This document shows positions 46,890 through 55,844 of a stretch of DNA of 58,955 nt, piece by piece. How positions within the stretch are numbered: position 1 is the first letter of the stretch; each line of letters opens with the position of its first letter. The position numbers and the translations under genes were made by a program. Location of the stretch: NCBI GenBank assembly GCA_002689655.1, contig NZHC01000116.1, forward strand, positions 1 to 58,955, read 5' to 3'. This stretch comes from Rhodopirellula sp. (GTDB lineage: Bacteria; Planctomycetota; Planctomycetia; Pirellulales; Pirellulaceae). The notes below the pieces were generated by a model that had not been told where the DNA came from, searched no databases, and saw only the letters and a program-made list of their open reading frames with translations.

Positions 46890-49800
46890 ATGAAATCCAT
46901 TTTTATTTGCATCATGGCTCTGCTGGTGATTACCGCCGACTTGCGGGCAGAAATGAAACCTCTGAGAGCTTTATTAATTGCCGGCGGTTGCTGCCACGAT
47001 TACAAGGGCCAGCACGAAGCATTGTTCAAAGGCATTCAAGCCCGCGCCAATGTTCAAGTTGACGTTTACTGGACAGATGACGCTAGCACCAATCCACCCT
47101 TCCCGCTTTTCGAAAGCCCTGACTGGGCCGAAGGTTATGACGTCATCATTCATGATGAGTGTGCTGCCAGCAACAAGGATGTGGCGGTCCTTCAGAGAAT
47201 TCTAGCTGTCCACCGCACTGTACCTGCCGTACACCTCCATTGCGCGATGCACTCATTTCGTAATGGAACAGATTTATGGTTCAAGCATCTGGGGCTCAAA
47301 TCAACCAGCCACGGGCCACAGGCACCTATCGCGATTTCGTTCGTGGATGAGTCACACCCGATCACCAGAGGGCTGAGCAACTGGACCACCATCAAAGAAG
47401 AACTGTACAACAATGCTGCAGTGCATGACGCCAAAGCCCTGGCGACTGGCACTCAAACCTTCAACCGGAATGGCAAAACCGTTGAAGCAAAAGCAGTGGT
47501 CGCGTGGACGAATGAAAAACAGGGAGCTAGAAGTTTCAGCACAACCCTCGGGCACAATACCACAACCGTCTCGGATGACAGATACCTTGACTTGGTGACA
47601 CGCGGTTTGCTGTGGTCCTGTAACAAACTGAGCCCAGAGTACCTGACTCCCTATTCGGGACAAAACAAAATCACGTTCATCGCCAAGAAAGCAAAACCAC
47701 CCGCTGTCCCAAAACTTGGAGTCATGCCCAAAAACGCAACGCTCATCACTCCCTCTGCCTCGTCAACTCAGCAGCCCAATCTTCCCCTGAACGCCTTCGA
47801 CGGCAATGCGGAAACGCGGTGGTGCGCATCCAACAACAACTACCCCCAATGGCTGGCATGGGAATTCCAGCGTCCAGTGAAAGCGGCTTCTATCAACATC
47901 ACTTGGGAATTTGAGCGGGATTATCAATTCCACATCGAAGGCTCAACTGACGGCAAACTCTGGAACAACCTGCTGGACGCTTCCCAGAACAAGGATACGA
48001 AACAGGGTGACTTGAAATTAAAAACGGACATTCCCCTCAAACACATGCGAATCGTCGGCTTGGGTTCTTCGGGCGGTTGGTGCAGTATCCGAGAGGTGTC
48101 ACTGAAAGGTGATGGCATCAACACATTGTGGCCAGCAAGAGCCGACGGCAAACCCTACACTTACCAGCCAAAAATTGCCGATCCCTACGCCAATAAAGGA
48201 AATATCCCACCCACACTTGAACGGCTTACCGCTGCCGAAGAAGCAGCCATCCTGAAGGACGTCAAAGTAGCAGAAGGATTTGAGGCGACCGTTTTCGCTG
48301 CGCCACCTGCCGTCAATTACCCGGTATTTGTGGCTGCTTCCCCGGACGGAACTCTGTATGTCAGTTCCGACGGCAATGGCTCCCTCGGACGTGACCCCGA
48401 GCGTGGTCGAGTCATTCGTCTTCGAGATACGGACGGTGACGGCCGAGCCGATGAAACGAAGGTTTTCTGCGAGGTCGACGCTCCCCGCGGCCTTGTTTGG
48501 GATCATGATCGACTCTATCTCGTTCATCCACCGCACCTCTCGGCATTCATTGACACTGATCGTGATGGCGTTGCCGACGAACAAAAGATTTTGGTCAGCA
48601 ATATTGCATTCGGCTACGACAAGCGTCCGGCAGATCACACCACCAATGGCCTGAGCATTGGCGTGGACGGTTGGCTTTACATCGCCGGCGGAGACTTTGG
48701 CTTCATGGAAGCAGAAGGAACCGATGGTCGCAAACTGACTCACCGAGGTGGAGGCGTGATCCGGGTCCGACCGGATGGAACCGGCTTGGAACTTTACTCA
48801 ACCGGAACCCGAAATATCCTTGAGGTTGCGGTCAGTCCGCGAATGGATTTATTTGCAAGAGACAACACCAATGACGGTGGTGGCTGGGATGTCCGATTCC
48901 ACCATTTCATGGGCGGCGAAGATCACGGTTATCCACGTTTGTACAAGAACTTTCCGGCGGAATGCGTGGCCCCGCTTGCAGATTATGGTGGGGGATCTGG
49001 CTGTGGATCAACCTACGTGGATGAACCAGGATTTGGGACATGGAATGATGCGCCGCTAACCGCCGACTGGGGAACAGGGGCCATCTGGCATCACTCTGTC
49101 AAACCGAACGGTGCAACCTTTTCGGAAATATCGCCTCCCAAATCGCTGGTACGAATGACACGCCCAACAGATGCAGACGTGGATGGTAATAGCCGTCTGT
49201 ACTGCGCAAGCTGGAAGGGTGCAACATTCAAGTGGGCTGGCGCGAAGGTGGGATACATCGTTTGCGTGAAGCCAAAGGCAATGAAGGATCGCCCGATGCC
49301 CCGTTTTATCGATGAATCGTCTGATACACTTGTCGCCTTGATGGACGACCCCAGTCATCGACGCCGCCTCGCTGCTCAGCGGGAACTGATGCGGCGTGGT
49401 GACCAAAGGTATCGAGAATTACTCGAAAACATACCAACACAGAGAAGTGACGCAAGAAATCTTGCTGAGCATCTGCAACAAGATGCCAGTATTAACGAAA
49501 TGCTTGATGCGCTTGAACACGCGGATCCTGTCATAAATCATATCGCGATAAGAAGTTTGGCGAAAAAGCAAGCCGTAGATGCCTGCTTCAATTTGCTACA
49601 AACGCAGCTCAATGCACTGCCAACTTCACTGCCAACTTCACTGCAAGCACTTGCCAAGATGCATGACCCCAAGGTTGTAACCAACCTGATTCAACAGGTC
49701 CAAGATGAACCAAAAGCCGCCAATCGCACCCACCTCCGAGCCGCCTTGTGCCGCCTGCATTACATAGAGGGAACGTGGAAAGGCGACTCATGGGGAACTC

Positions 49801-51050
49801 GCCCCGATACAAGAGGTCCTTACTACCAGCCAGAATCATGGGCTGAAACCAACCGGATCAACGATTGGCTGAAACGTGAAATTGAACAGCTCAAAGGCGA
49901 AGAAGCAACAAGCCTGATTCTTGAGATCAATCGTCATCGCATTCAGATCGACAATGTCATCAGTCAAATGATGGAAATGGCCGCAGACGACTCGCAATTA
50001 CTGACCGCGACCATTGCAAAACTGGCGGCAGAACGTGAATTCCCAGAGGGCGGTGTGTCGTTCCTCAACTCTGCAGTGACTACATCCGAGCTATCATCGG
50101 CGACACTGACGCAAGCAGTAACTGCCTTAGTCAAGTCAGGGCAAACTGCTGCACTAAGGCCCACATTTTTCGCCATTTCAAAAATGTCGGGCAAGCAGGC
50201 AAAACGAGATCAACAGAGAGCACTGCAGAGTGTTGTGAAGTCAAATTTATTGCAAAACCAATTGGAAGTCGTGTTACAAGAATGTCAGAATGCAGACTCA
50301 AGCATTGGGTACTGGGCAACTGCTGCAATTCTGGGCGTAGTTCAGGAAAAAAACATCAGCCCGGAGACTCGGAAAAAAGCAGAGCTAAGCATTGACAAGA
50401 TGTGGAGCGAGCCGGGGCAACGAATCCGACTGATCAAAACAGCAGCGAACACCCAGAACCACTTCCTTGATGACCGCCTTCTTGAACTGACGAACCGTCC
50501 CGAACCAGACTCGATCGAAGCAGTCCGGCATGCCGTCAAAGCCTTGCGACTGACGGACAAGCTAAATCCCAACCTGCCTCGCATCGCAACGATTGGCGTG
50601 GATGCGGCTTTAAAACAGTTCTCCCTAACCAGTGGTGATGTCGCCCATGGGCAGCGTTTGTTCAAGGAAGCCAACTGCACCGCATGTCACACCGTCAGCA
50701 AACAGGCAGAACAACAGGGACCCTATCTCGGCAATATCGCCACAACCTACAAGCGTCAGCAACTCGCAGAGGCAGTTCTGCAACCCAACAAAACGATAGC
50801 CCAAGGCTTCGCAACCACCTCGATCCTGACGGTGGATGGACGAGTGGTGATTGGATTTGTAACGAAGGAACAGGCAGATCAAGTCACCCTTCGAGATACT
50901 CAGGCCAAAGAACACACAATCAGAAAAGACGATATTGAGATCAGGAAAACCTTGAAGACATCGGTCATGCCGGAAGGATTGATGGACAAATATTCTGTCA
51001 GCGATCTCGCCGGGATCATTGCCTACCTCGAATCATTATCCAAACAATGA
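46890..51050 (+). CDS. ThuA + F5/8C + beta-propeller + HEAT + haem protein
   Basis: This exported 1386-residue fusion is typical of Planctomycetes and Verrucomicrobia. In order it has a signal peptide (to about residue 21), a ThuA-like domain (about 25-250, 'LLIAGGCCHDYKGQH', 'DVIIHDECA') and an F5/8-type-C (discoidin) carbohydrate-binding domain (about 285-410, 'LPLNAFDGNAETRWCAS'). Next is a membrane-bound-dehydrogenase-type propeller (about 435-810) with calcium-like loops 'DTDGDGRAD' and 'DTDRDGVAD', then HEAT-like helical repeats (about 820-1235). A C-terminal haem domain holds C-T-A-C-H at 1263-1267 ('LFKEANCTACHT'). The catalysed reaction is not established; sugar oxidation with electron transfer through the haem is the usual guess. 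The stop abuts a minus-strand stop at 51051. Confidence 0.9.
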   Translation: MKSIFICIMALLVITADLRAEMKPLRALLIAGGCCHDYKGQHEALFKGIQARANVQVDVYWTDDASTNPPFPLFESPDWAEGYDVIIHDECAASNKDVAVLQRILAVHRTVPAVHLHCAMHSFRNGTDLWFKHLGLKSTSHGPQAPIAISFVDESHPITRGLSNWTTIKEELYNNAAVHDAKALATGTQTFNRNGKTVEAKAVVAWTNEKQGARSFSTTLGHNTTTVSDDRYLDLVTRGLLWSCNKLSPEYLTPYSGQNKITFIAKKAKPPAVPKLGVMPKNATLITPSASSTQQPNLPLNAFDGNAETRWCASNNNYPQWLAWEFQRPVKAASINITWEFERDYQFHIEGSTDGKLWNNLLDASQNKDTKQGDLKLKTDIPLKHMRIVGLGSSGGWCSIREVSLKGDGINTLWPARADGKPYTYQPKIADPYANKGNIPPTLERLTAAEEAAILKDVKVAEGFEATVFAAPPAVNYPVFVAASPDGTLYVSSDGNGSLGRDPERGRVIRLRDTDGDGRADETKVFCEVDAPRGLVWDHDRLYLVHPPHLSAFIDTDRDGVADEQKILVSNIAFGYDKRPADHTTNGLSIGVDGWLYIAGGDFGFMEAEGTDGRKLTHRGGGVIRVRPDGTGLELYSTGTRNILEVAVSPRMDLFARDNTNDGGGWDVRFHHFMGGEDHGYPRLYKNFPAECVAPLADYGGGSGCGSTYVDEPGFGTWNDAPLTADWGTGAIWHHSVKPNGATFSEISPPKSLVRMTRPTDADVDGNSRLYCASWKGATFKWAGAKVGYIVCVKPKAMKDRPMPRFIDESSDTLVALMDDPSHRRRLAAQRELMRRGDQRYRELLENIPTQRSDARNLAEHLQQDASINEMLDALEHADPVINHIAIRSLAKKQAVDACFNLLQTQLNALPTSLPTSLQALAKMHDPKVVTNLIQQVQDEPKAANRTHLRAALCRLHYIEGTWKGDSWGTRPDTRGPYYQPESWAETNRINDWLKREIEQLKGEEATSLILEINRHRIQIDNVISQMMEMAADDSQLLTATIAKLAAEREFPEGGVSFLNSAVTTSELSSATLTQAVTALVKSGQTAALRPTFFAISKMSGKQAKRDQQRALQSVVKSNLLQNQLEVVLQECQNADSSIGYWATAAILGVVQEKNISPETRKKAELSIDKMWSEPGQRIRLIKTAANTQNHFLDDRLLELTNRPEPDSIEAVRHAVKALRLTDKLNPNLPRIATIGVDAALKQFSLTSGDVAHGQRLFKEANCTACHTVSKQAEQQGPYLGNIATTYKRQQLAEAVLQPNKTIAQGFATTSILTVDGRVVIGFVTKEQADQVTLRDTQAKEHTIRKDDIEIRKTLKTSVMPEGLMDKYSVSDLAGIIAYLESLSKQ

Positions 51051-51209
51051 TCAGGGCGGATTCGCTTTTTCCTGCAAGCTATCCAGCAGGACACTGACCA
51101 ATGGGCGTTGGTCTGGTCCATTGCCGACATGCCATTTCATGGCCTCACTTCTATTCAGAATGAAAGTGGATGCCTTTGCAAGCTGACCGTGAATCTCAAG
51201 CCTCAACAC
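51051..51209 (-). CDS. Candidate short protein or gene remnant, 52 aa
   Basis: On the minus strand a frame runs from a GTG at 51209 (open further up to about 51257) to a TGA at 51053-51051, which touches the stop of the large haem protein. It reads like protein ('LRLEIHGQLAKASTFILN', 'QRPLVSVLLDSLQEKANPP'). No good ribosome-binding site precedes the GTG, so it could be the surviving C-terminal piece of an older gene. No family is recognised. Confidence 0.25.
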   Translation of the reverse strand: MLRLEIHGQLAKASTFILNRSEAMKWHVGNGPDQRPLVSVLLDSLQEKANPP

Positions 51210-51309
51210 GGAAGGCCCAACATGTGGGTTGAACTGCGATCTCTGGATTTTTAGACTTCAAGGGTAGACGCTTTCGGCTTTAAAAACACACCAAGGAAAG
51301 AAACGAAAC

Positions 51310-52407
51310 ATGCAAGACGGCGAGGTCGGTGTTGGAACAAGACTTGGTCCCTACATCATCACCCGGCAAATTGGAGAGGGAGGTGCCGGAACAGTTTTTG
51401 TTGCCAACGACTCGCTCCATCCATCGGAGAAAGTCGCCATCAAGGTAATGCGTCCGGAAACAGAAGAAATCGAGGAGATTCACGCAAGATTCATTCGCGA
51501 GATTACAGTCGCTCAAAAACTGAATGATCCCCACATCGTTGCTTATCGTGACTGTGGTGTCGAAGACGGAGTTCTGTACTTTGCGATGCAGTACTTGCCC
51601 TGGGGTTCTCTGGATTCCGTGTTGTCGCATCGCCAAACCCTGTCATGGCGTGAAGTATGTGAATGTGGAATACAGATTTGCCGGGGGCTAGATCATTTCC
51701 ATGAACTCGAAATCCTGCACCGTGATCTAAAGCCTGCCAATATTTTTCTCGCGGAAGATGGTCGCCTGAAAATCGGTGACTTTGGCCTTGCACGTGACAT
51801 TCAGTCCCCAATGCTTACTGCTGCTGGTACCGCAGTTGGAACAGCACACTACCTGCCCCCGGAACAGGCCTTGGGTGAGCCGAATATCGATCAGCGTGCG
51901 GACCTGTACGCGCTGGGATGCAACTTATTTCAATGCGTTGCAGGTTATCCACCATTCGACTATGCCGACTCCCCCGCAACTACCACGCTAATGGAAATGA
52001 TGCGCCGACATATCGAGGACTCTCCACCTCGCCTTTGTGAAATCACTTCCACCTGCCCGACGGACTTGTCACTCTTGATTGAGAGACTGTTGGCAAAAGC
52101 TCCTGATGAACGTCCGGCATCTGCTAGCGAAGTAATCATCCGTTTGCAAGCCATTCTAGACGAGGAACACGCCCCACCATTTCCTTCTCCCGCCCCAAAT
52201 ACTGATCTTGGTAGTGCACCTCCTCAGTGTAAAACTTCTTCCAACGAATCGCTGATACCTGCCGAAGCCGAGGAGTGCTCACTGACAGAACGTCTGCACG
52301 CGTCTGCAACTGAACCCCGACCACGATCAAAAAAACATCTCGCACTCATCATCACATTATTCGTGATCATCATTTTGGTGGCATCAGTTTCGGCACTGAA
52401 CTACTGA
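51310..52407 (+). CDS. Ser/Thr protein kinase with C-terminal membrane anchor
   Basis: This 365-residue Hanks-type kinase has a domain at about residues 12-275. It shows 'IGEGGAGTVFVAND' (P-loop), catalytic Lys45 in 'VAIKVM', 'HRDLKPANIF' (Asp139), 'DFGLARD', and a full activation segment ending 'GTAHYLPPEQ'. A Pro/Ser-rich linker follows (about 280-335). The tail is one hydrophobic helix ('LALIITLFVIIILVASVSAL') with almost nothing after it, so the protein is tail-anchored with the kinase in the cytoplasm. There is no sensor domain outside the cell. AAGGAAAG precedes the ATG at a good distance. It phosphorylates Ser/Thr on unknown partners. No phosphatase gene is nearby. Confidence 0.9.
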   Translation: MQDGEVGVGTRLGPYIITRQIGEGGAGTVFVANDSLHPSEKVAIKVMRPETEEIEEIHARFIREITVAQKLNDPHIVAYRDCGVEDGVLYFAMQYLPWGSLDSVLSHRQTLSWREVCECGIQICRGLDHFHELEILHRDLKPANIFLAEDGRLKIGDFGLARDIQSPMLTAAGTAVGTAHYLPPEQALGEPNIDQRADLYALGCNLFQCVAGYPPFDYADSPATTTLMEMMRRHIEDSPPRLCEITSTCPTDLSLLIERLLAKAPDERPASASEVIIRLQAILDEEHAPPFPSPAPNTDLGSAPPQCKTSSNESLIPAEAEECSLTERLHASATEPRPRSKKHLALIITLFVIIILVASVSALNY

Positions 52408-52534
52408 CCCTGACGATTGAATTGAAACATCTCATCGAGCTTCGTTCTCGCAGACTGGGTCATTCAAGCTACAAAACACAACAACTTGATCCACGATTGA
52501 TCACCGCAGAATCAGGACACCTGCAAAAGCCATC

Positions 52535-53407
52535 TCACCCAGGCCCCTGTTCGCGATGCGTATCTTTTTCTGCGCGCTCTAATGCAGAACTAGGATCTGC
52601 TGAAAGATTGGCAGCCATAAATTGCTGCGTCTCGGGGATTGCCAAATGAATATCGGTCTCAACATGCATGCCGACCTGAAGCTCCTTTGCACTCAAGTCG
52701 AAAACGTGCCCTCCGAATTTTCCCGAAGCGTTGATGAAGTGAAAGTGATACCCAGGCACACCGATGGATTTCGCATACAAAGGGGCCCAGAATCCAACCA
52801 GGGTCCCAATCTCCTGCGTCGCGGAGAATTCACTTTGGTGCTCAATTGCGTCGACAAGTTTTTCGCCGGGGGCAGCCTTGCACGCAGCGCGCAATGAGAC
52901 ATTTTCAAAGCAGCCTTCCACTCGGAAAGCTGCAAATAAATTATCCGAGGGTCGCCGGCGGTCGATTTGGCTTAGCAACTCTTCAAAACTTCCAACCTGA
53001 TCAACTCGAAAGTGCTGGTCAGCCACAAATCTGGTAATCGTCGCAAATGGAACAGGCGTGCTGTCCACAACCTCATGGGCTGTTCCGCCGGCACGAATTT
53101 GGTAACAGACTCCGTCCAACATCACCATCTCCCCATCCAGCCCCTCGAAAGTCCCTACACCAAAATCGCCGTGGCATTTCAGATCGTGAACCCGAGTGCA
53201 ACCATCAAACACACCCTCCACGAGCGCAGAAGTGGTGGACACCTGAAAAAGCGAATGATGCTTGAGATCCAATTCATTGGCCAGAGCCCGCTCGACAATG
53301 TGCTCGATGCTGTCGCCAGTCCGCGACTGTTCCGACTCAAGGGCCGCCCAAAGTGTGTGGGAAATCCGACACTGAAGCTGGTGACGATTGGAAGACATGG
53401 AATTCAT
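52535..53407 (-). CDS. budA: Alpha-acetolactate decarboxylase with N-terminal RHH-like segment
   Basis: This 290-residue enzyme converts acetolactate to acetoin (butanediol/acetoin pathway). The decarboxylase domain begins near residue 50 with 'LFQVSTTSALVEGVFDG'. It then shows 'HGDFGVGTFEGLDGEMVML' (conserved Glu) and 'YQIRAGGTAHEV'. The zinc ligands lie in 'GYHFHFI' and 'GGHVFD', all intact. The first 45 residues are extra: 'LQCRISHTLWAALESEQ' and 'GDSIEHIVERALANEL' look like a strand-helix-helix ribbon-helix-helix unit. The start at ATG 53407 (or 53398) avoids overlap with the small membrane-protein gene; the frame is open to 53536. No acetolactate synthase or acetoin dehydrogenase lies in the window. 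Confidence 0.88.
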   Translation of the reverse strand: MNSMSSNRHQLQCRISHTLWAALESEQSRTGDSIEHIVERALANELDLKHHSLFQVSTTSALVEGVFDGCTRVHDLKCHGDFGVGTFEGLDGEMVMLDGVCYQIRAGGTAHEVVDSTPVPFATITRFVADQHFRVDQVGSFEELLSQIDRRRPSDNLFAAFRVEGCFENVSLRAACKAAPGEKLVDAIEHQSEFSATQEIGTLVGFWAPLYAKSIGVPGYHFHFINASGKFGGHVFDLSAKELQVGMHVETDIHLAIPETQQFMAANLSADPSSALERAEKDTHREQGPG

Positions 53408-53501
53408 TCTGTTATAGCTATCTGTTGCGGTTATGACCTGCACGCTTTGCCCCACAACGCTGAGCAGACAAGGCACCTTATCCAAGCGGATCTCTGACGG
53501 G

Positions 53502-53753
53502 TCAGAAAAAGAGCAAGTCAAGGAGCGGCCAATCATCCCAGAAGACGATCACAAACAGCATGATGGTGGTCAAGATGGCAACGCCCCAGACCATCAAGTG
53601 GAGTTTGATATTCTGTCCAGCAGGCTCTGCGTGGATTTCACCGGGATTATCTGCGGCTTGGACCGCCTTTTTTTTTCCCGTTTGCCAATTTGCCTTGAGT
53701 TTCGCTTCATAGGGGGAATCCGATTTCCCCCGATCTGTTGGCTCATCAACCAT
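53502..53753 (-). CDS. Small single-pass membrane protein, 83 aa
   Basis: This is a hydrophilic N-terminal part of about 50 residues, rich in Lys, Asp, Glu and Pro, followed by one hydrophobic helix ('LMVWGVAILTTIMLFVIVFW'). A short acidic-hydrophobic end comes last (DDWPLLDLLFF). It is tail-anchored by shape. AGGA about 7-10 bases before the ATG supports translation. It lies between the ceramidase-family gene and the acetolactate decarboxylase gene, all on the minus strand, with gaps of 165 and about 95 bases. No family is recognised. Confidence 0.55.
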   Translation of the reverse strand: MVDEPTDRGKSDSPYEAKLKANWQTGKKKAVQAADNPGEIHAEPAGQNIKLHLMVWGVAILTTIMLFVIVFWDDWPLLDLLFF

Positions 53754-53918
53754 GCATGTTCCTGAGATTGGGTTGGGGGGTGACTGGGCAGTGTTTGGGC
53801 AATGTTCACCTCGTTTTGTATCGATATGGTTTCACGTTGGCTGGCTTCAAAAAAGATACCTTTCACTATAAATATCTTGATCTTAAAGTTGCCGCACTGG
53901 TGAAATCACACAAGCTTT

Positions 53919-55430
53919 TCAAAGCTGCTCCAGTATCTTCAGTGCCTTTTGCTCGTAAATCTCCTGCCAATGAGGTGCGAGAATACAGTCACTGTCTTCC
54001 TGAGCCCCACCTACGTTTGCCAACTGTTTGGTGGTAGGTGCATAGTAGATGTAACCATTGGTGTAGCCGGCAACGAATGTATTTTTGTGTGGTGATTTGT
54101 CTTTCAGGTTCAATCCAATCTGGACAGTCAACTCTCCGGGAAAACTAGTCAGCACAAAATCTCCGATGCGGCATCCTATCAGTTCTACAGAAACAGTCCT
54201 TTTTGGCGCTTCCATATTCTGTTTTTGATGCATCCTCAACAGGCGAAGGTTCGTATTGATCCGGGTCAATTTTTCCATCGTCTCGAGATTGCCAATATAC
54301 GCCTCAATATCACGACGATTACGCGCATCCAACACAGCCAGTTCCTCGCGTCCCAGATTTGCCTCATGCAGGTAACGGTGAGAATAATAAGCAGGGTATT
54401 GATCAGAAAGGCGATACTTCACAACAAGCGGCAGAAAGGTCTTCATACTTAATGTGGTACCGCGCAAACTCTGAGCCAATTCCAATTGCTGCCGCTCCTG
54501 TTGAATGATCTTCTCTGCAAGATCAGCTCTTGGCAACTCAAGTTTTTCATTGATCCACTTCAACCGGTTGTCGGATTCAGTCTCAATACTCCGAATGGTT
54601 TTCAACGTGCTCAGTGCGAGCAGATTGCCAAGCGTGACCGCATCACGCGGTTGATCGACATGCTTGTAAAAGACGGGATTGATATCGCCACCACAACCCT
54701 GCAAAAAGAATGCCATCGCCCCACTCCCGAGGTTATCCTCGATGACAGTTGAAGCAAGACCCGAGATATCTGCGGTATTCGCACCGCTGGGAACGCCTTG
54801 GATTGGGTGACAGGCATAATTGTAAATCACCGCCAGAGGCTGGCCCGACAACCGGTCAAGTCGCAAAACACCAATCTGTGGGTCGATCGGTCCTACCCCG
54901 GCTACCTCCGCATCAGGTGGCATTGAATAGGCATGACGCACATCGATCTCACGTCCATCTTTCATCAGCATGCGGCGATTTTCCCCAACACGATCCTCCT
55001 GACCCAAACCAACACCCACACGCACCGGCACCAGATTTTCTGCCGCATTCTTGATTGCCTGAATCGTCAAGCTGTCGGTATCGCCCCGCACAACCCCATG
55101 GCAGTGGCTGGCGTTGATAAGCACGCGGGAAGGCGGGATCTTCAGAACGTCTTCAATTGCCGTACGAACAGTGGACAAATAATGATTCTTGAGACGACCG
55201 ATCCCACCGATTGCCACCGCATCCACCGTCACGATAGCAACCTGAATCTCTCCCTGCTTTAACACAAGGGCTTTGACGTACAACGGATCATGAACAGGTC
55301 CTGCCTGATAGTCTGTGATATCAACCTTGGCTGTTCCTGCCAGCATTTGACTGTGACATGTCGTCGGTAATAACCACAGCGGTGCAAAAAAGAAAACGAT
55401 ATTGCGATAGGAATCTGCAAGACGAGTCAT
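53919..55430 (-). CDS. Neutral/alkaline ceramidase-family secreted protein
   Basis: This 503-residue protein matches the N-terminal catalytic domain of neutral/alkaline non-lysosomal ceramidases and the related short planctomycete forms. The signal peptide runs to about residue 28. 'LAGTAKVDITDY' is the standard domain start. The zinc-binding motif 'NASHCHG' near residue 105 and 'YACHP' supply His ligands, and 'FFLQGCGGDINPVF' is the hallmark active-site loop. 'SFPGELTVQIG' and 'GYTNGYIYYAPT' are conserved near the end. True ceramidases are longer and have a C-terminal Ig-like domain, which is missing here. An amide or ester substrate other than ceramide is quite possible. It is divergent from the third sulfatase. 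Confidence 0.82.
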   Translation of the reverse strand: MTRLADSYRNIVFFFAPLWLLPTTCHSQMLAGTAKVDITDYQAGPVHDPLYVKALVLKQGEIQVAIVTVDAVAIGGIGRLKNHYLSTVRTAIEDVLKIPPSRVLINASHCHGVVRGDTDSLTIQAIKNAAENLVPVRVGVGLGQEDRVGENRRMLMKDGREIDVRHAYSMPPDAEVAGVGPIDPQIGVLRLDRLSGQPLAVIYNYACHPIQGVPSGANTADISGLASTVIEDNLGSGAMAFFLQGCGGDINPVFYKHVDQPRDAVTLGNLLALSTLKTIRSIETESDNRLKWINEKLELPRADLAEKIIQQERQQLELAQSLRGTTLSMKTFLPLVVKYRLSDQYPAYYSHRYLHEANLGREELAVLDARNRRDIEAYIGNLETMEKLTRINTNLRLLRMHQKQNMEAPKRTVSVELIGCRIGDFVLTSFPGELTVQIGLNLKDKSPHKNTFVAGYTNGYIYYAPTTKQLANVGGAQEDSDCILAPHWQEIYEQKALKILEQL

Positions 55431-55473
55431 AGGTAAACGTACCGGGAGAATGGTTGTAAACGAGATCCGAAGA

Positions 55474-55590
55474 CTACTTCAAAAACACGCTGTTAAAATT
55501 CGAATCCACCATTTCCAGCCCCGTGATCGAATCGTACACCATGCCTCGAATCAGTCTTTCTTGTACAAGACATCCAGCTGCCATCAGCAT
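55474..55590 (-). CDS. Candidate short protein, 38 aa, doubtful
   Basis: This frame runs from ATG 55590 (GTG 55593 is adjacent) to TAG at 55476-55474. It reads as 'MLMAAGCLVQERLIRGMV' followed by a moderately polar end. It lies just downstream of the zinc-ribbon frame on the same strand but in a different reading frame. It has no clear ribosome-binding site. It could be the tail of that gene after a frameshift, or chance. Confidence 0.18.
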   Translation of the reverse strand: MLMAAGCLVQERLIRGMVYDSITGLEMVDSNFNSVFLK

Positions 55591-55615
55591 CACGGGGTGG
55601 GCAGAGCGAAAGGTT

Positions 55616-55840
55616 CTATATGCGAGGGGTTGCGCAGTCTAACGGACGGCGAACTACCCCGCTGCATTTTGGACAAAAGTCGGGCAAAAGGTTGTCGCTG
55701 ACCCACAAATACTGCCACTCTTCCGTGAAAATAACCCAGCAATGTTTGCAGAAAAACAAATCACCTCTTTCTGCCGAAATAGGTCCCCAGCCGTTATGAT
55801 GGGCGTTGCGTAAACTGCTCCCTGACTTCCTGAACGGCAT
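55616..55840 (-). CDS. Candidate small zinc-ribbon protein, 74 aa
   Basis: The notable feature is a pair of C-x-x-C knuckles, 'FFCKHC' and 'FCPKCSG', 25 residues apart and joined by an aromatic-rich stretch (VIFTEEWQYLWVSDNLLP). This is the layout of a zinc-ribbon or rubredoxin-like fold. Starts at ATG 55840 or 55846 would overlap or touch the ATG of the sulfatase on the other strand (55845). AAGGA lies about 13-18 bases upstream on the minus strand. No named family is recognised. The four cysteines in register make it more likely real than the other short frames here. Confidence 0.42.
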   Translation of the reverse strand: MPFRKSGSSLRNAHHNGWGPISAERGDLFFCKHCWVIFTEEWQYLWVSDNLLPDFCPKCSGVVRRPLDCATPRI

Positions 55841-55844
55841 CCCC

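Larger units (their letters stand above)
55431..55844. other. Divergent intergenic region with two short frames
   Basis: About 410 bases lie between the ceramidase-family and sulfatase genes. Two minus-strand short frames are listed separately. A plus frame from 55450 (83 codons) shows no family features. Promoters for both flanking genes should be here; none was recognised. Confidence 0.4.

Noticed and set aside
53408-53536. Upstream extension of the acetolactate decarboxylase frame
   Set aside because: It would overlap the small membrane-protein gene on the same strand and adds non-conserved residues; ATG 53407 or 53398 fits better.
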